DNA of 64,000 nt from Actinospica robiniae DSM 44927 (GCF_000504285.1 NZ_KI632511.1:4151372-4215371), one strand, 5' to 3'. Shown: positions 51,810 through 60,900, counted from the first letter of the stretch. Numbers and translations: made by a program. Notes: a model not told the origin generated them from the letters alone.

Positions 51810-52963
51810 CGCATACCGCCGCTCTCCGCGGTCACCCGCGCGGTGGACTCGGTGACCATCTCGTAGACGGACAGGATGTCGGCGGCGACCACGGACCAGT
51901 CGTAGCGGCGTACCGAGCGGGACTCGGCGGCCCGCAGCGCCTCGCGCCGGGCCGGGTCGCCGAGGAGGCCGATCGCCGCCTGCGCGAGCGCGGCCGCGTC
52001 GCCGTTGGGGTACATCACCCCGGCCCCGCCGCCCTCGAGCACCAGCGAGAACGCGTCCAGGTCGCTGGCCAGCACCGGCGTGCCGGCGCTCATCGCCTCG
52101 ACCAGGATGATGCCGAAGGACTCGCCGCCGGTGTTCGGCGCGCAGTAGACGTCGACCGACCGGAACAGCCGGGCCTTGTCCACGTCGTTGACCACGCCGA
52201 GGAACTCGACGTGCCGGCGCAGCCGGTCCGGGACGTTGCGCATGGCTTCGTCCGCGTCGCCCTTCCCGGCCACCAGCAGCCGCGTGTTCGGCCGGGCCTC
52301 GACGATCGCGGGCAGCGCCTCGAGCAGCACCGACAGGCCCTTGCGCGGCTCGCCGAAGCGTCCGACGAAGGCGATGGTGCCGCCGTCGGCCTCGTGTTCG
52401 GCCGGGGTGCGCCACTCCGGGCGCGGTTCCTGCGCGGCGTAGAAGCCGACGTCGACGCCGTTGGGGATGACCACCGCGTCTCCGCCCAGGTGCTCCACCA
52501 GCGTCCGCCGCGCGTACTCGCTCACCGCGATACGGGCGTTGATCTTCTCCATCGCGGAGGCGACTATCGGCGCACCGGCGATCATCGCGCGCGAGCGCGG
52601 GTTCGCGGTGTGGAAGGTCGCCACGATCGGACCGTTGGCGGCCCAGCAGGCCAGCAGCGAGAGCGAAGGTGTGCCCGGCTCGTGGACGTGCAGCACCTCG
52701 AAGTTGCCGTCGTGGATCCACCGGCGCACCCGGGTCGCGGACAGGATGCCGAAGTTCACCCGCGCGACCGAGCCGTTGTACGGCACCGGCACCGCGCGCC
52801 CGGCCGAGACCACGTACGGCGGCAGCTCGGTCTCGTCGTCCGCGGGAGCGAGCACGGAGACCTCGTGGCCCAGCTTGATCAGATAATCAGCCATGTCGTG
52901 GACATGGTTCTGCACTCCCCCGGGCACGTCCAAGGAGTACGGGCAGACGACCCCGATCCTCAC
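51806..52963 (-). CDS. pimA: Phosphatidyl-myo-inositol mannosyltransferase PimA
   Basis: A 385-residue GT-B (GT4) enzyme that adds mannose from GDP-mannose to phosphatidylinositol on the cytoplasmic membrane face. The N-terminus IGVVCPYSLDVPGGVQNHVHDMADYL carries the Gly-rich loop, FHTAN and the acceptor region follow, and GGESFGIILVEAMSAG is the EX7E motif. The GTG at 52963 overlaps the acyltransferase stop by four bases. Synteny with pgsA and the acyltransferase (as in Rv2610c-Rv2612c) makes the assignment firm. Confidence 0.93.
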   Translation of the reverse strand: MRIGVVCPYSLDVPGGVQNHVHDMADYLIKLGHEVSVLAPADDETELPPYVVSAGRAVPVPYNGSVARVNFGILSATRVRRWIHDGNFEVLHVHEPGTPSLSLLACWAANGPIVATFHTANPRSRAMIAGAPIVASAMEKINARIAVSEYARRTLVEHLGGDAVVIPNGVDVGFYAAQEPRPEWRTPAEHEADGGTIAFVGRFGEPRKGLSVLLEALPAIVEARPNTRLLVAGKGDADEAMRNVPDRLRRHVEFLGVVNDVDKARLFRSVDVYCAPNTGGESFGIILVEAMSAGTPVLASDLDAFSLVLEGGGAGVMYPNGDAAALAQAAIGLLGDPARREALRAAESRSVRRYDWSVVAADILSVYEMVTESTARVTAESGGMR

Positions 52964-53949
52964 CGTGTGCCTTCCGCCGAGCCTGGAGACGAGGTGGCCG
53001 GCTGCGCGGGGCCGCTGCCGGCGTCCGCCCCGTTCGACGCCGCGGGGACACGCGCCGGGTCGAGGTCGACCAGCCACAGCCGCTGCATCATGTGCCAGTC
53101 GGCCGGATGCTCCGCGATGCCCTCCGCGAAGGCGTCCGCGAGCGACTGGCACAGCGCGGCGATCTTCGCCGGCTTGGTGCCCTCGGTGGGCGGCTTGAGT
53201 TCCGGCCACACCTTCGCGCGCAGGTGGTCCTCCTCGTACCAGAGGGTGACCGGGAAGAGCGCGGCGCCGGTGCTCAGGGCCAGCGCGGCCGGGCCGGCCG
53301 GCAGCTTCGTGGTCTCGCCGAAGAACTCCACCCGCACGCCGCTGTCGGTCAGGTCCCGCTCCGCCACCAGGCAGACCAGGCCGCCGGAGCGCAGCCGGCG
53401 CATCAGGGCGCCGAAGGTGCCGGTGCCGCCGGTCAGCGGCAGCACCTCCATGCCGATCGACTCGCGATAGCGCAGATAGCGCTCGTAGAGCTTCTCCGGC
53501 TTGAGCCGCTCGGCCACGGTCGTGAACCCGTCGGCCACGGTCGTCGCCCAGGCTCCGGCGTGGTCCCAGTTGCCCATGTGCGGCAGGGCCAGCACGACGC
53601 CGCGGCCGCTCGCGAGCGTGTCCCGCAGCAGCTGCTGGTTCTCCACCTCGATGGTGGCGATCATCCGCTCCTTCGACCAGGTCTCGAGTCGGAAGGTGTC
53701 GCAGTAGTAGCGCATGTAGTTGCGCATGCCCTGCTTGGACACTTCGCGGATGCGGGCCTCGTCGGCGTCCGGGCCGAGTACCCGTGCCAGATTCGACTCC
53801 AGCCTGCGCACGCTCTTGCCGCGCTTGCGCCAGGATCGGTCGGCGATCGTCCGGAACAGGCCGTAGGCCGTCTTCTCCGGCAGGCGCCGCACCAGGGCCC
53901 AGCCGGTGGCATACGCCCGGTAGGTCAGTTCGTCCTTGAAGTCGCTCAC
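52960..53949 (-). CDS. Phosphatidylinositol mannoside acyltransferase (PatA-like)
   Basis: A 329-residue LpxL/HtrB-type acyltransferase. The catalytic H-x4-D motif is LPHMGNWDHAG near residue 125, and the conserved Glu is in CLVAERDL. In mycobacteria the enzyme in this position (PatA, Rv2611c) acylates the mannose of PIM. The GTG overlaps the pgsA stop by four bases. The C-terminal 35 residues are Pro/Ala/Ser-rich and probably disordered. Confidence 0.9.
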   Translation of the reverse strand: MSDFKDELTYRAYATGWALVRRLPEKTAYGLFRTIADRSWRKRGKSVRRLESNLARVLGPDADEARIREVSKQGMRNYMRYYCDTFRLETWSKERMIATIEVENQQLLRDTLASGRGVVLALPHMGNWDHAGAWATTVADGFTTVAERLKPEKLYERYLRYRESIGMEVLPLTGGTGTFGALMRRLRSGGLVCLVAERDLTDSGVRVEFFGETTKLPAGPAALALSTGAALFPVTLWYEEDHLRAKVWPELKPPTEGTKPAKIAALCQSLADAFAEGIAEHPADWHMMQRLWLVDLDPARVPAASNGADAGSGPAQPATSSPGSAEGTR

Positions 53950-54608
53950 AGCGTCTCCTGCTCGGTCTCCTGTTCGGGCACCGCGGCCGCGACGTCGCCG
54001 GTCAGGCCCAGAGTGACGGCCTGCTTGCGCACGTAGAGGATCCGCTGCACGACCGTGAAGGTGGATCCGGCGGCCAGCGCCCACAGCGCGATCGCCTGCA
54101 CGAACGGCACGCCGAGGCCGGCCAGGCCGGTGGCCACCAGGGAGCCGACCAGCCGCTCGCCGCGCTCGACGTAGCCGATGTCGCACTTGAAGCCGAGCGA
54201 CTCCGCCTTGGCCCGGGCGTAGGAGGTGATCGAGCCGGAGATCAGGCAGATCCCGCAGGCCAGGAACATCCCGAGCTGGTGGTGCACGGCGAAGTAGTAG
54301 GCCAGCGAGCCGAAGATGGCCGAGTCGCCGAACCGGTCGAGCGTCGCGTCCAGGAACCCGCCCCACTTGCTGGTGCGGCCGGAGAGGCGCGCCATGGTGC
54401 CGTCGAGCAGGTCGGAGAAGATGAACGCGGTGACCGAGAGGGTGCCCACCAGGAAGCTGCCCCGCGGAAAGAAGATCACCGCGCAGGCGCACACGCCCAG
54501 GGTGCCGAGCAGGGTGACCATGTCGGGGCCGACGCCGATCCGCAGCAGAAAGCGCGCGGTCGGCGTCAGGACGCGGGTGAAGAACGCCCGCGCGTAGCGA
54601 TTGAGCAT
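53946..54608 (-). CDS. pgsA: CDP-alcohol phosphatidyltransferase, probable PI-phosphate synthase
   Basis: A 220-residue membrane enzyme with six helices and the full CDP-OH-P motif DLLDGTMARLSGRTSKWGG followed by FLDATLD (D-x2-DG-x2-AR-x8-G-x3-D-x3-D). Next to patA and pimA genes it is most likely the phosphatidylinositol phosphate synthase of actinobacteria rather than a PG-phosphate synthase. I start at ATG 54608 (MLNRYARAFFTRVL); a GTG at 54635 would add nine residues. It is the first gene of a tightly overlapping four-gene operon. Confidence 0.92.
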   Translation of the reverse strand: MLNRYARAFFTRVLTPTARFLLRIGVGPDMVTLLGTLGVCACAVIFFPRGSFLVGTLSVTAFIFSDLLDGTMARLSGRTSKWGGFLDATLDRFGDSAIFGSLAYYFAVHHQLGMFLACGICLISGSITSYARAKAESLGFKCDIGYVERGERLVGSLVATGLAGLGVPFVQAIALWALAAGSTFTVVQRILYVRKQAVTLGLTGDVAAAVPEQETEQETL

Positions 54609-54814
54609 AGGAATCCCAGCATCGGCGTCGGTCACGTAAGGCGGCCCGGGTGCGGACCGGCGCCCATGCTATTGGACCGCGCGGGTACCGCGGATTTCGC
54701 CTCCCCCGCGCTCGGGTGAAACGCTGGCGGCAGAGGTTGTGCCACTCCGCAAAGAGGAGTTGTCTACCTGTCATACGAATCGTTACGGGATGAACACACT
54801 CGGAGGTGGCGGCG

Positions 54815-56977
54815 ATGTCGGACAAGGGTGGTGGCCACGGAGGCCAAGCGGCGGCCGGCAGCGCGCACCTGTCCCCTGCGCGAGGCGCGGCCATCCGCAA
54901 CGTCGTCCTCGTGGGGCACACCGGAGCGGGCAAGACGACCCTGGTCGAGGCGCTGCTGACGAGCGTCGGGGCGATCGGCCGGTCCGGGCGGGTGGAGGAC
55001 GGCAACACGGTCTGCGACTTCGAGGAGATCGAGCACCGGCTCGGGCGCTCGGTGGGCCTGGCGGCCGCGCCCCTGCTGTTCGACGGCATCAAGGTGAACC
55101 TGCTGGACGCGCCGGGCTACGCGGACTTCGCCGGCGACCTGCGGGCCGGTCTGCGGGCCGCGGACGCCGCCCTGTTCGTGGTCTCCGCGGCCGACGGGGT
55201 GGACGGCTCGACCCAGCTGCTGTGGGAGGAGTGCGCGGCGGTCGGCCTGCCCCGCGCGGTCGTGGTGACCAAGCTCGACGCGGCCCGCGCCGACTTCGAC
55301 GAGATGGTGCTGATCTGCCAGCGCGTGTTCGGCGACGGCGTGGCCCCGCTCTACCTGCCCCTGCTCGACGACGAAGAGCAGGTCGGCGGCGTGATCGGAC
55401 TGCTGAGCGAGCAGATCTTCGACTACAGCTCGGGCGAGCGGCACGCGGTCGAGGCGGACCCGGAGCACCTCGAGCTGATCGAGCCGTCCCGTAACGCGCT
55501 GATCGAGGGGATCATCGCGGAGAGCGAGGACGAGACGCTGATGGACCGTTACCTCGGCGGCGAGGAGATCGACGTCAAGGTACTGGTCGACGACCTGGAG
55601 ACCGCGGTCTCGCGCGGCCACTTCTACCCGGTGCTGCCGGTCTCCGCGGTCACCGGCGTGGGCACCACCGAGTTGCTCGAGCTGATCACCCAGGGCTTCC
55701 CGGCGCCGGGCGAGCACCTGATCCCGGCCGTGACCACGCCGGACGGGGAGCCCAAGGCGCCGCTGGTGTGCGACCCGGATGGGCCACTGGTGGCCGAGGT
55801 GGTCAAGACGACTTCGGACCCGTACGTGGGCCGGATCTCGCTGGTGCGGGTCTTCTCCGGCACCCTGCGCCCGGACACCCCGGTGCACGTGTCCGGCCAC
55901 GGCATGGCCCTGCGCGGCCATCCGGACCACGACGTGGACGAGAAGGTCGGCGCCCTCTCGAGCCCGCTGGGCAAGACGCAGCGGCCGGTGGAGTTCGCGG
56001 CGGCCGGCGACCTCGTGGCGGTGGCCAAGCTGGGGCACGCCGAGACCGGCGACACGCTCTCGGCGAAGGACGATCCGGCGCTGATGGAGCCGTGGATCAT
56101 GCCGGACCCGCTGCTGCCGGTGGCCGTGGCCGCGCGGGCGAAGTCGGACGAGGACAAGCTGGCGCAGGCGCTGTCCCGGCTGGTGGCCGAGGACCCGACG
56201 CTGCGCCTGGAGATCAACCCGGAGACCCACCAGCTGGTGCTGTGGTGCCTCGGCGAGGCGCACCGTGACGTGCTGCTGGACCGGCTCGCCACCCGCTACG
56301 GCGTGGCGGTGGAGACGGTCGCGCACCGGGTCTCGCTGCGGGAGACCTTCGGCTCATCCACGAAGGGCCGGGGCCGGCACGTCAAGCAGTCCGGCGGGCA
56401 CGGGCAGTATGCGATCTGCGAGATCGAGGTGGAGCCGCTGCCGACCGGCTCCGGCTTCGAGTTCGTGGACAAGGTGGTGGGCGGAGCCGTGCCGCGCCAG
56501 TTCATCCCGTCGGTGGAGAAGGGCGTGCGCACGCAGATGGAGCGCGGCGTGTTGGCCGGGTACCCGGTGGTGGACCTGCGGGTGACCCTGGTGGACGGCA
56601 AGGCGCACTCCGTGGACTCCTCGGACATGGCCTTCCAGACGGCCGGCGCGCTCGCGCTCAAGGACGCGGCGGCCCAGGGTGGGAAGCCGGCGCTGCTCGA
56701 GCCGGTGGAATCGGTCGAGGTCACACTTGCCGACGAGTTCGTGGGCGCGGTGCTGGGCGACCTGAGCAGCCGGCGCGGCCGGGTGCTGGGCACCGAGCCG
56801 GTCGGCGGCGGCCGCACCGTGGTGCGCGCGGAGGTCCCGGCGACGGGCCTGGCCCGGTACCCGGTGGAACTCAGGTCCCTGTCGCACGGGACCGGCCAGT
56901 TCACCCGGGAGTACCTGCGGCACGAGGCGATGCCCGCGAACCTGGCCGCCAAGGTGATCGAGGAGATCGGGGAGTAA
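54815..56977 (+). CDS. Elongation factor G-like GTPase (EF-G2 type)
   Basis: A 720-residue translational GTPase. G1 is GHTGAGKTT (about residues 35-43), G3 LDAPGYADF, and the G4 position reads TKLD in place of the usual NKxD, typical of this EF-G2 subgroup. Domains II to V follow, with GRGRHVKQSGGHGQYAICEIEVEPL in domain IV. Actinomycete EF-G2 proteins bind ribosomes and GTP, but their role in translocation is doubtful. The ATG at 54815 has CGGAGGTGG upstream. It lies between pgsA and the HIT gene, which are neighbours in Mycobacterium, and is on the opposite strand. Confidence 0.93.
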   Translation: MSDKGGGHGGQAAAGSAHLSPARGAAIRNVVLVGHTGAGKTTLVEALLTSVGAIGRSGRVEDGNTVCDFEEIEHRLGRSVGLAAAPLLFDGIKVNLLDAPGYADFAGDLRAGLRAADAALFVVSAADGVDGSTQLLWEECAAVGLPRAVVVTKLDAARADFDEMVLICQRVFGDGVAPLYLPLLDDEEQVGGVIGLLSEQIFDYSSGERHAVEADPEHLELIEPSRNALIEGIIAESEDETLMDRYLGGEEIDVKVLVDDLETAVSRGHFYPVLPVSAVTGVGTTELLELITQGFPAPGEHLIPAVTTPDGEPKAPLVCDPDGPLVAEVVKTTSDPYVGRISLVRVFSGTLRPDTPVHVSGHGMALRGHPDHDVDEKVGALSSPLGKTQRPVEFAAAGDLVAVAKLGHAETGDTLSAKDDPALMEPWIMPDPLLPVAVAARAKSDEDKLAQALSRLVAEDPTLRLEINPETHQLVLWCLGEAHRDVLLDRLATRYGVAVETVAHRVSLRETFGSSTKGRGRHVKQSGGHGQYAICEIEVEPLPTGSGFEFVDKVVGGAVPRQFIPSVEKGVRTQMERGVLAGYPVVDLRVTLVDGKAHSVDSSDMAFQTAGALALKDAAAQGGKPALLEPVESVEVTLADEFVGAVLGDLSSRRGRVLGTEPVGGGRTVVRAEVPATGLARYPVELRSLSHGTGQFTREYLRHEAMPANLAAKVIEEIGE

Positions 56978-56981
56978 CCGG

Positions 56982-57018
56982 GCTCTGCCGTTCCGCAGCT
57001 CCGGCGGAGCGGCAGAGC
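56982..57018. terminator. Hairpin between EF-G2 and the DUF4241-like gene
   Basis: GCTCTGCCGTTCCGC pairs with GCGGAGCGGCAGAGC (14 Watson-Crick pairs and one G-T) around a 7-base loop. It lies between convergent genes, directly after the EF-G2 stop. Confidence 0.78.
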
Positions 57019-57039
57019 GGCGGAGCGGCGTTCAGCCGG

Positions 57040-57492
57040 CTAGGCCCACCGAAGCGCCAGCCTGCAAGCGTTTCCGGCCGCGTCGAGGGCGAGCTCGAGC
57101 ACGCATTCTCGAGCGCCCGTGCGTACACCGATGACGTCGCGGAAGACCGTGACTTCGCGGTCGGCGAGTTGCTCCACGAGGAGTTCGAACTCGTCGACCG
57201 GTTCGTCGCCGAGGTCGGTGTACTCGGCGAGCGCGCCGGCGTCGAGGAGCGCCGCGTAGCCGCTCGGCGTGGGCCGCACTTGTCGCCGCGTCCACGTCAC
57301 CGGGGTCTCGTCAGCCAGCAGCACCTCGAGGACGTCGGCCCCGGCGCGTACTCGGAAGGTTCCGTGCGGCAGGGCGTCCAGACTGGGCCGCGCATCGGCG
57401 AAGACGGTGGCGGCGTCGCCCGCGATCAGCGCACCGGTCGGCAGCGCGAGTTCGAGATCATCCACCCGGCCCAGTCTAGATGCGCCGATCAT
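57040..57492 (-). CDS. DUF4241-like protein
   Basis: A soluble protein of 150 residues from ATG 57492, or 141 from the GTG at 57465, where the conserved-looking part starts (DDLELALPTGALIAGDAATVFADARP). The strand pattern LPTG..AGD..., HGTFRVRA and the C-terminal GARECVLELALDAAGN resemble DUF4241 proteins of actinomycetes, whose function is unknown. There is no signal peptide or catalytic motif. Neither start has a clear ribosome site. The family call is by eye and tentative. Confidence 0.6.
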   Translation of the reverse strand: MIGASRLGRVDDLELALPTGALIAGDAATVFADARPSLDALPHGTFRVRAGADVLEVLLADETPVTWTRRQVRPTPSGYAALLDAGALAEYTDLGDEPVDEFELLVEQLADREVTVFRDVIGVRTGARECVLELALDAAGNACRLALRWA

Positions 57493-57693
57493 GCCGCTCG
57501 GCGCACCAGTCGGTGACGTGTGCAACTTCCACGGAAAATCTGATGATCCGTCAGAATCGCGGCTGTTGGGCGCCGAGGACGAAGCGGGCTGGGGCGGCGC
57601 GGCTTCCGGCCCTGCTGATCGGGGTCTAGCGTCAACGGTGCGGCCGCACCCGCTCGCTTTCACAGGAGAAACCCACATGAACCGTCCGCCCGC

Positions 57694-57855
57694 ATGCTCC
57701 CGCGCAAAAGGGCTGACCTACCGGGCTACTGGGACTACGCGACCATGACGCGGAGAAACGACTACTCGTTCAACGCGTCTGACGCGTCGTTCACCACGAA
57801 CCCGCACATCATCGTGTACTACGACGGACGACTGGTGTACGGAACCGAACCCTGA
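57694..57855 (+). CDS. Small unrecognised protein, possibly frameshifted
   Basis: A 53-residue frame with unusual composition: the middle reads LPGYWDYATMTRRNDYSFNA and the end HIIVYYDGRLVYGTEP, rich in Tyr/Asn/Asp and unlike chance frames here, which are Arg/Ala/Pro-rich. ATG 57694 has no ribosome site. Seventeen bases upstream, ATG 57677 has an ideal one (AGGAG, spacing 9), but its frame ends after 23 codons. A one-base indel would join the good start to the Tyr-rich frame. No family is recognised. Confidence 0.4.
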   Translation: MLPRKRADLPGYWDYATMTRRNDYSFNASDASFTTNPHIIVYYDGRLVYGTEP

Positions 57856-57909
57856 CGACCGCCTCCGGGCGGTGGCTGGAATCCCCTGTCGCCCGGAGCG
57901 TGCGGAAGG

Positions 57910-58473
57910 TCAGGCGACGCCGGGCCACGCCTCGGCGAGCAGCGCGCGGGTCTCGCCGAGCAGTACCGGCATCGAGCGGGTGCGGCCGACCACAGGCATG
58001 AAGTTGGCGTCGCCGCTCCACCTCGGCACGATGTGCTGGTGCAGGTGGGCGGCGATGCCGGCGCCGGCCACCTCGCCCTGGTTGACGCCCAGGTTGAACC
58101 CGTGCGGGCTGGAGGCCTTGCGCACCGCCCGCATCGCGTCCTGGGTGAACGCGGTGAACTCGGCCGCCTCGTCGTCGGTGAGCTCGGTGTAATCGGCGAT
58201 GTGCCGGTACGGGCAGACCAGCAGGTGCCCCGGGTTGTACGGGTACAGATTCAGCACGGCGTACACCAGCGAGCCGCGGGCCACGATCAGCGCCGCCTCG
58301 TCGTCGCCCAGGGCGGGTATGCGGCAGAACGGGCAGCCGTCCTCGGCCTTGGGCCCGGTCGGCTTGTTCTCCCCGAGGATGTAGGCCATCCGGTGCGGGT
58401 TCCACAGCCGTTGCAGCCCGTCGGGTTCGCCGACTCCGTCGACCGGCAGCGCGTTGATCTGCTCCGCATCCAT
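57910..58473 (-). CDS. HIT-family nucleotide hydrolase/phosphorylase
   Basis: A 187-residue histidine-triad protein with the active-site motif HLHQHIVPRW near residues 145-154, an N-terminal CPFC pair (probably structural zinc) and the NLYPYNPGHLLVCPYRH strand region. The homologue next to pgsA in Mycobacterium (Rv2613c) is a diadenosine tetraphosphate phosphorylase, so the same activity is likely. The ATG is at 58473. It marks the end of the conserved block. Confidence 0.9.
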   Translation of the reverse strand: MDAEQINALPVDGVGEPDGLQRLWNPHRMAYILGENKPTGPKAEDGCPFCRIPALGDDEAALIVARGSLVYAVLNLYPYNPGHLLVCPYRHIADYTELTDDEAAEFTAFTQDAMRAVRKASSPHGFNLGVNQGEVAGAGIAAHLHQHIVPRWSGDANFMPVVGRTRSMPVLLGETRALLAEAWPGVA

Positions 58474-58556
58474 GCGGTTAAGCCTATCGAGCGACGTCCC
58501 ATGCGCCTACCTCGGGCGCGACCCACTCGTGTGGCCCTGTCGCGGCCGCGTGCGGC

Positions 58557-59477
58557 TCAGCGCGCCGCGTGCCGCTGCGCCGCGAACCTCTCCACCTCGT
58601 CACGCGTCGGCAGCGACGGCTGTGCCCCCGCCCGCGTCGTGCTCAGCGCGGCCGCCGCGGCCGCGAACTTGGCCGCCCGCTCCAACGGCTCCCCGTCCGC
58701 CAAGGCGCAGGCCAGCGCCCCGCAGAAGCAGTCGCCGGCCGCCGTGGTGTCCACCGCGTCGACCGGGAACGGCGGGATGAGCACGCTCGCGTCGCCCTCG
58801 ACCAGCAGCGCACCGGCCGAACCGAGGGTGACCAGCACGGCTCCGGCCAGCGACCGCAGCTTGCGCGCCGCCTTGACCACCTCGGGTTCGCCCTCGAGCG
58901 AGTCGGGGGCCAGCCCGAGCAGTGCGGCGAGCTCCGACCGGTTCGGCACCAGCACGTCCGTGCGCGAGGGGAGCGGGTTCCCGCCTTCGCGCACCGGCGC
59001 CGGGTTGACCAGCACGACCCCGCCGGCCAGGCGCGCGGCCGCGTCGTTGGCCTCGTGCGGCACCTCCTGCTGGACCACGGTGACTTTGGCCGCGGCCAGC
59101 ACCTCGCGCGCCGCCTCGCAGTCGGCCGCGGACAGCCGGGCGTTGGCCCCCGGGCTGACGATGATCGTGTTCTCCGCCGCGTCGTCCACCGCGATCAGCG
59201 CGCGGCCGGTGGGCACCCGCTCGGTCCGCCGCACGTACGCGGTCTCGACCCCTTCCGCGGCCAGCGCGCTGAGAAGCACGCCCCCGGCGTCGTCCGCGCC
59301 CACGCGGCCCACCATGGTCACCGGCCGACCCAACCGAGCCGCCGCCACCGCCTGGTTGCCGCCCTTGCCGCCGCAATGCTGGGCCAGATCGCCGCCGAGC
59401 ACCGTCTCCCCCGGCACCGGATGCCGAGGCACGGGCACCACGAGGTCCAGGTTGAGGCTTCCGACCACGGCGATCAC
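58557..59477 (-). CDS. rbsK: Ribokinase
   Basis: A 306-residue PfkB-family kinase that phosphorylates ribose (or a related pentose) at O5. The N-terminus has [22 protein letters not shown] and [15 protein letters not shown], both ribokinase signatures. The catalytic motif reads [14 protein letters not shown], with Ala replacing the first Gly of the usual GAGD. The GTG overlaps the LacI gene stop by four bases. With the divergent nucleoside hydrolase it would channel ribose from nucleosides into the pentose pathway. Confidence 0.92.
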   Translation of the reverse strand: MIAVVGSLNLDLVVPVPRHPVPGETVLGGDLAQHCGGKGGNQAVAAARLGRPVTMVGRVGADDAGGVLLSALAAEGVETAYVRRTERVPTGRALIAVDDAAENTIIVSPGANARLSAADCEAAREVLAAAKVTVVQQEVPHEANDAAARLAGGVVLVNPAPVREGGNPLPSRTDVLVPNRSELAALLGLAPDSLEGEPEVVKAARKLRSLAGAVLVTLGSAGALLVEGDASVLIPPFPVDAVDTTAAGDCFCGALACALADGEPLERAAKFAAAAAALSTTRAGAQPSLPTRDEVERFAAQRHAAR

Positions 59478-60538
59478 AGTCTGGATCCTTCCCTCGAACC
59501 GTCGGACGCGTTCTCCCGCGCGACGACCGTCGAGCCGCGGGTGACCAGTGCGGGCGTGAGCCGCACCGCGCGGGCCGAGGCCTGCGGCTGCTGGATACGC
59601 GCCAGCAGCATCCGCGCCGCCTCGGCGGCCAGCTCCCGGTTGGGCTGGCGCACGGTGGTGAGCGCGGGCGAGGTGAGCGAAGCCAGCGCGATGTCATCGA
59701 AGCCTGTCACCGCGACCTGCCCGGGCACCTCCACGCCGAGCTCGCGCAGCCGCCGCAGCGCCCCCGCGGCAATCAGATCGTTGGCACAGACGAGCGCGTC
59801 CGGGCGCAGCGTCGCCGGAGCGGTGACCGCCTTGCCCGCGGCGTGCTCGCCGAAGTCGATGGAGAAGTCGCCGAGCTCGACCCGCCACAGGTCGGCGTAC
59901 CGGGCGGCCCACTCCTGGAAGGCGGCGCGGCGCTCCAGACCTGCGGAGACTTCGCCGGCCGGCCCGAGGAACCAGAGCCGTCGCCGGCCCTGCGAGCGCA
60001 GATGGTCGAGCAGCAGCCGGATACCGGCCGCGTTGTCCACGGTGACCGCGTCCGCCTGCACCGCGTCCACACTGCGGTCGAGCAGCACCACGGGCACGCG
60101 CGCGGCCGCCTTGGCGAGGGTCGGCACGGAGCGCTCCTGGTCGACCGGAGCCACGATCAGCCCGTCGACCTGACGTGCGATCAGAAGCTCGACCCGCTCG
60201 GCCTCGAGCACCGGATCGTCCGCGCTGTCGGCGAGCAGGAGCGCGCGCCCCTGGTCGTGCAGCGCGTGCTCGACCGCGCGCATCAGCTCGGGAAAGAAGG
60301 GGTTGGTGATCTGAGGGAGGACCAGGCCGACGGTGCGGGTGCTGCGACTGCGCAGCGCACGGGCCACCTGGTTGGGCATGTACCCGAGCTCGCGCGCCGC
60401 TTCCTGAACGCGCCGGGCGAGATCGGGCCCGACCGGTCGGTCCCCGGCCAGCACCCGGGAGACGGTGGCCACCGAACAGCCCACCGCCTCGGCCACCTCT
60501 CTGAGGGTGGCCGGCCTGGCGTCCCTGCCCATGCTCAC
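59474..60538 (-). CDS. LacI-family repressor of the ribose/nucleoside genes
   Basis: A 354-residue LacI regulator. The HTH is [22 protein letters not shown] with hinge helix [20 protein letters not shown], followed by a periplasmic-binding-protein-like domain with the usual [14 protein letters not shown] segment. The GTG at 60538 or ATG at 60532 can serve as start. It is co-transcribed with rbsK (GTGA overlap) and divergent from the nucleoside hydrolase. Two matching operator-like sequences lie in the 362-base divergent region. The inducer is probably ribose or a nucleoside, by context. Confidence 0.92.
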   Translation of the reverse strand: MSMGRDARPATLREVAEAVGCSVATVSRVLAGDRPVGPDLARRVQEAARELGYMPNQVARALRSRSTRTVGLVLPQITNPFFPELMRAVEHALHDQGRALLLADSADDPVLEAERVELLIARQVDGLIVAPVDQERSVPTLAKAAARVPVVLLDRSVDAVQADAVTVDNAAGIRLLLDHLRSQGRRRLWFLGPAGEVSAGLERRAAFQEWAARYADLWRVELGDFSIDFGEHAAGKAVTAPATLRPDALVCANDLIAAGALRRLRELGVEVPGQVAVTGFDDIALASLTSPALTTVRQPNRELAAEAARMLLARIQQPQASARAVRLTPALVTRGSTVVARENASDGSREGSRL

Positions 60539-60603
60539 GTGCGCGGTCCGTTCTTCTCGGGGCCGGCTCGTGCCGCCCCGGCGTTCATCTTCGCATCAAA
60601 CTT

Positions 60604-60617
60604 GGCAATCGTTCTCC
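60604..60617. promoter_or_regulatory. LacI-type operator, copy 1
   Basis: GGCAATCGTTCTCC, centred on TCGT with partly symmetric arms. It is 66-79 bases upstream of the LacI gene start and matches copy 2 (read on the other strand) at 12 of 14 bases. Its agreement with copy 2 is the main evidence. Confidence 0.6.
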
Positions 60618-60716
60618 CCCGAGCCCCCGCCGCGGGAGGAATTTGTCGGACATTGTGACATGCGCGGTCGCCCCTGTCCCCCTGGTTGATGCGAAAGGAG
60701 CTGAATGGGGACCGCC

Positions 60717-60730
60717 GGATAACGATTTCC
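60717..60730. promoter_or_regulatory. LacI-type operator, copy 2
   Basis: On the minus strand the site reads GGAAATCGTTATCC, identical to copy 1 except for two C-to-A changes placed symmetrically about the centre. Its centre is 113 bases from the centre of copy 1, so DNA looping between the two is possible. Confidence 0.6.
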
Positions 60731-60900
60731 ATACAAAGGGGTCCCAGCGGAGACGTACCCGGCCCTCGGCCGAGACCCTGGCGGCCGAGCGGCGCCCCGG
60801 GCTAGCCTGGCGGATCAAGGCGGCGCCCGAGGGGCGAACCGACTGTGACCCGGCCAGCCTAGCGACTGACGATACCGACGAGACCGAGGAGGTGGGCCAC

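Larger units (their letters stand above)
60539..60900. other. Divergent LacI / nucleoside hydrolase promoter region, 362 bp
   Basis: Besides the two operators at 60604-60617 and 60717-60730 there is a strong ribosome site AAAGGAG before ATG 60705, which opens a frame of only five codons before TAA, inside the second operator. The region 60735-60890 has no recognised element. The hydrolase frame is open back to 60643, but its conserved N-terminus begins at 60901. Confidence 0.6.

Noticed and set aside
60643-60900. N-terminal extension of the nucleoside hydrolase
   Set aside because: It would place the calcium-binding DxDxGxDD motif over 90 residues from the N-terminus and put operator copy 2 within the coding sequence.
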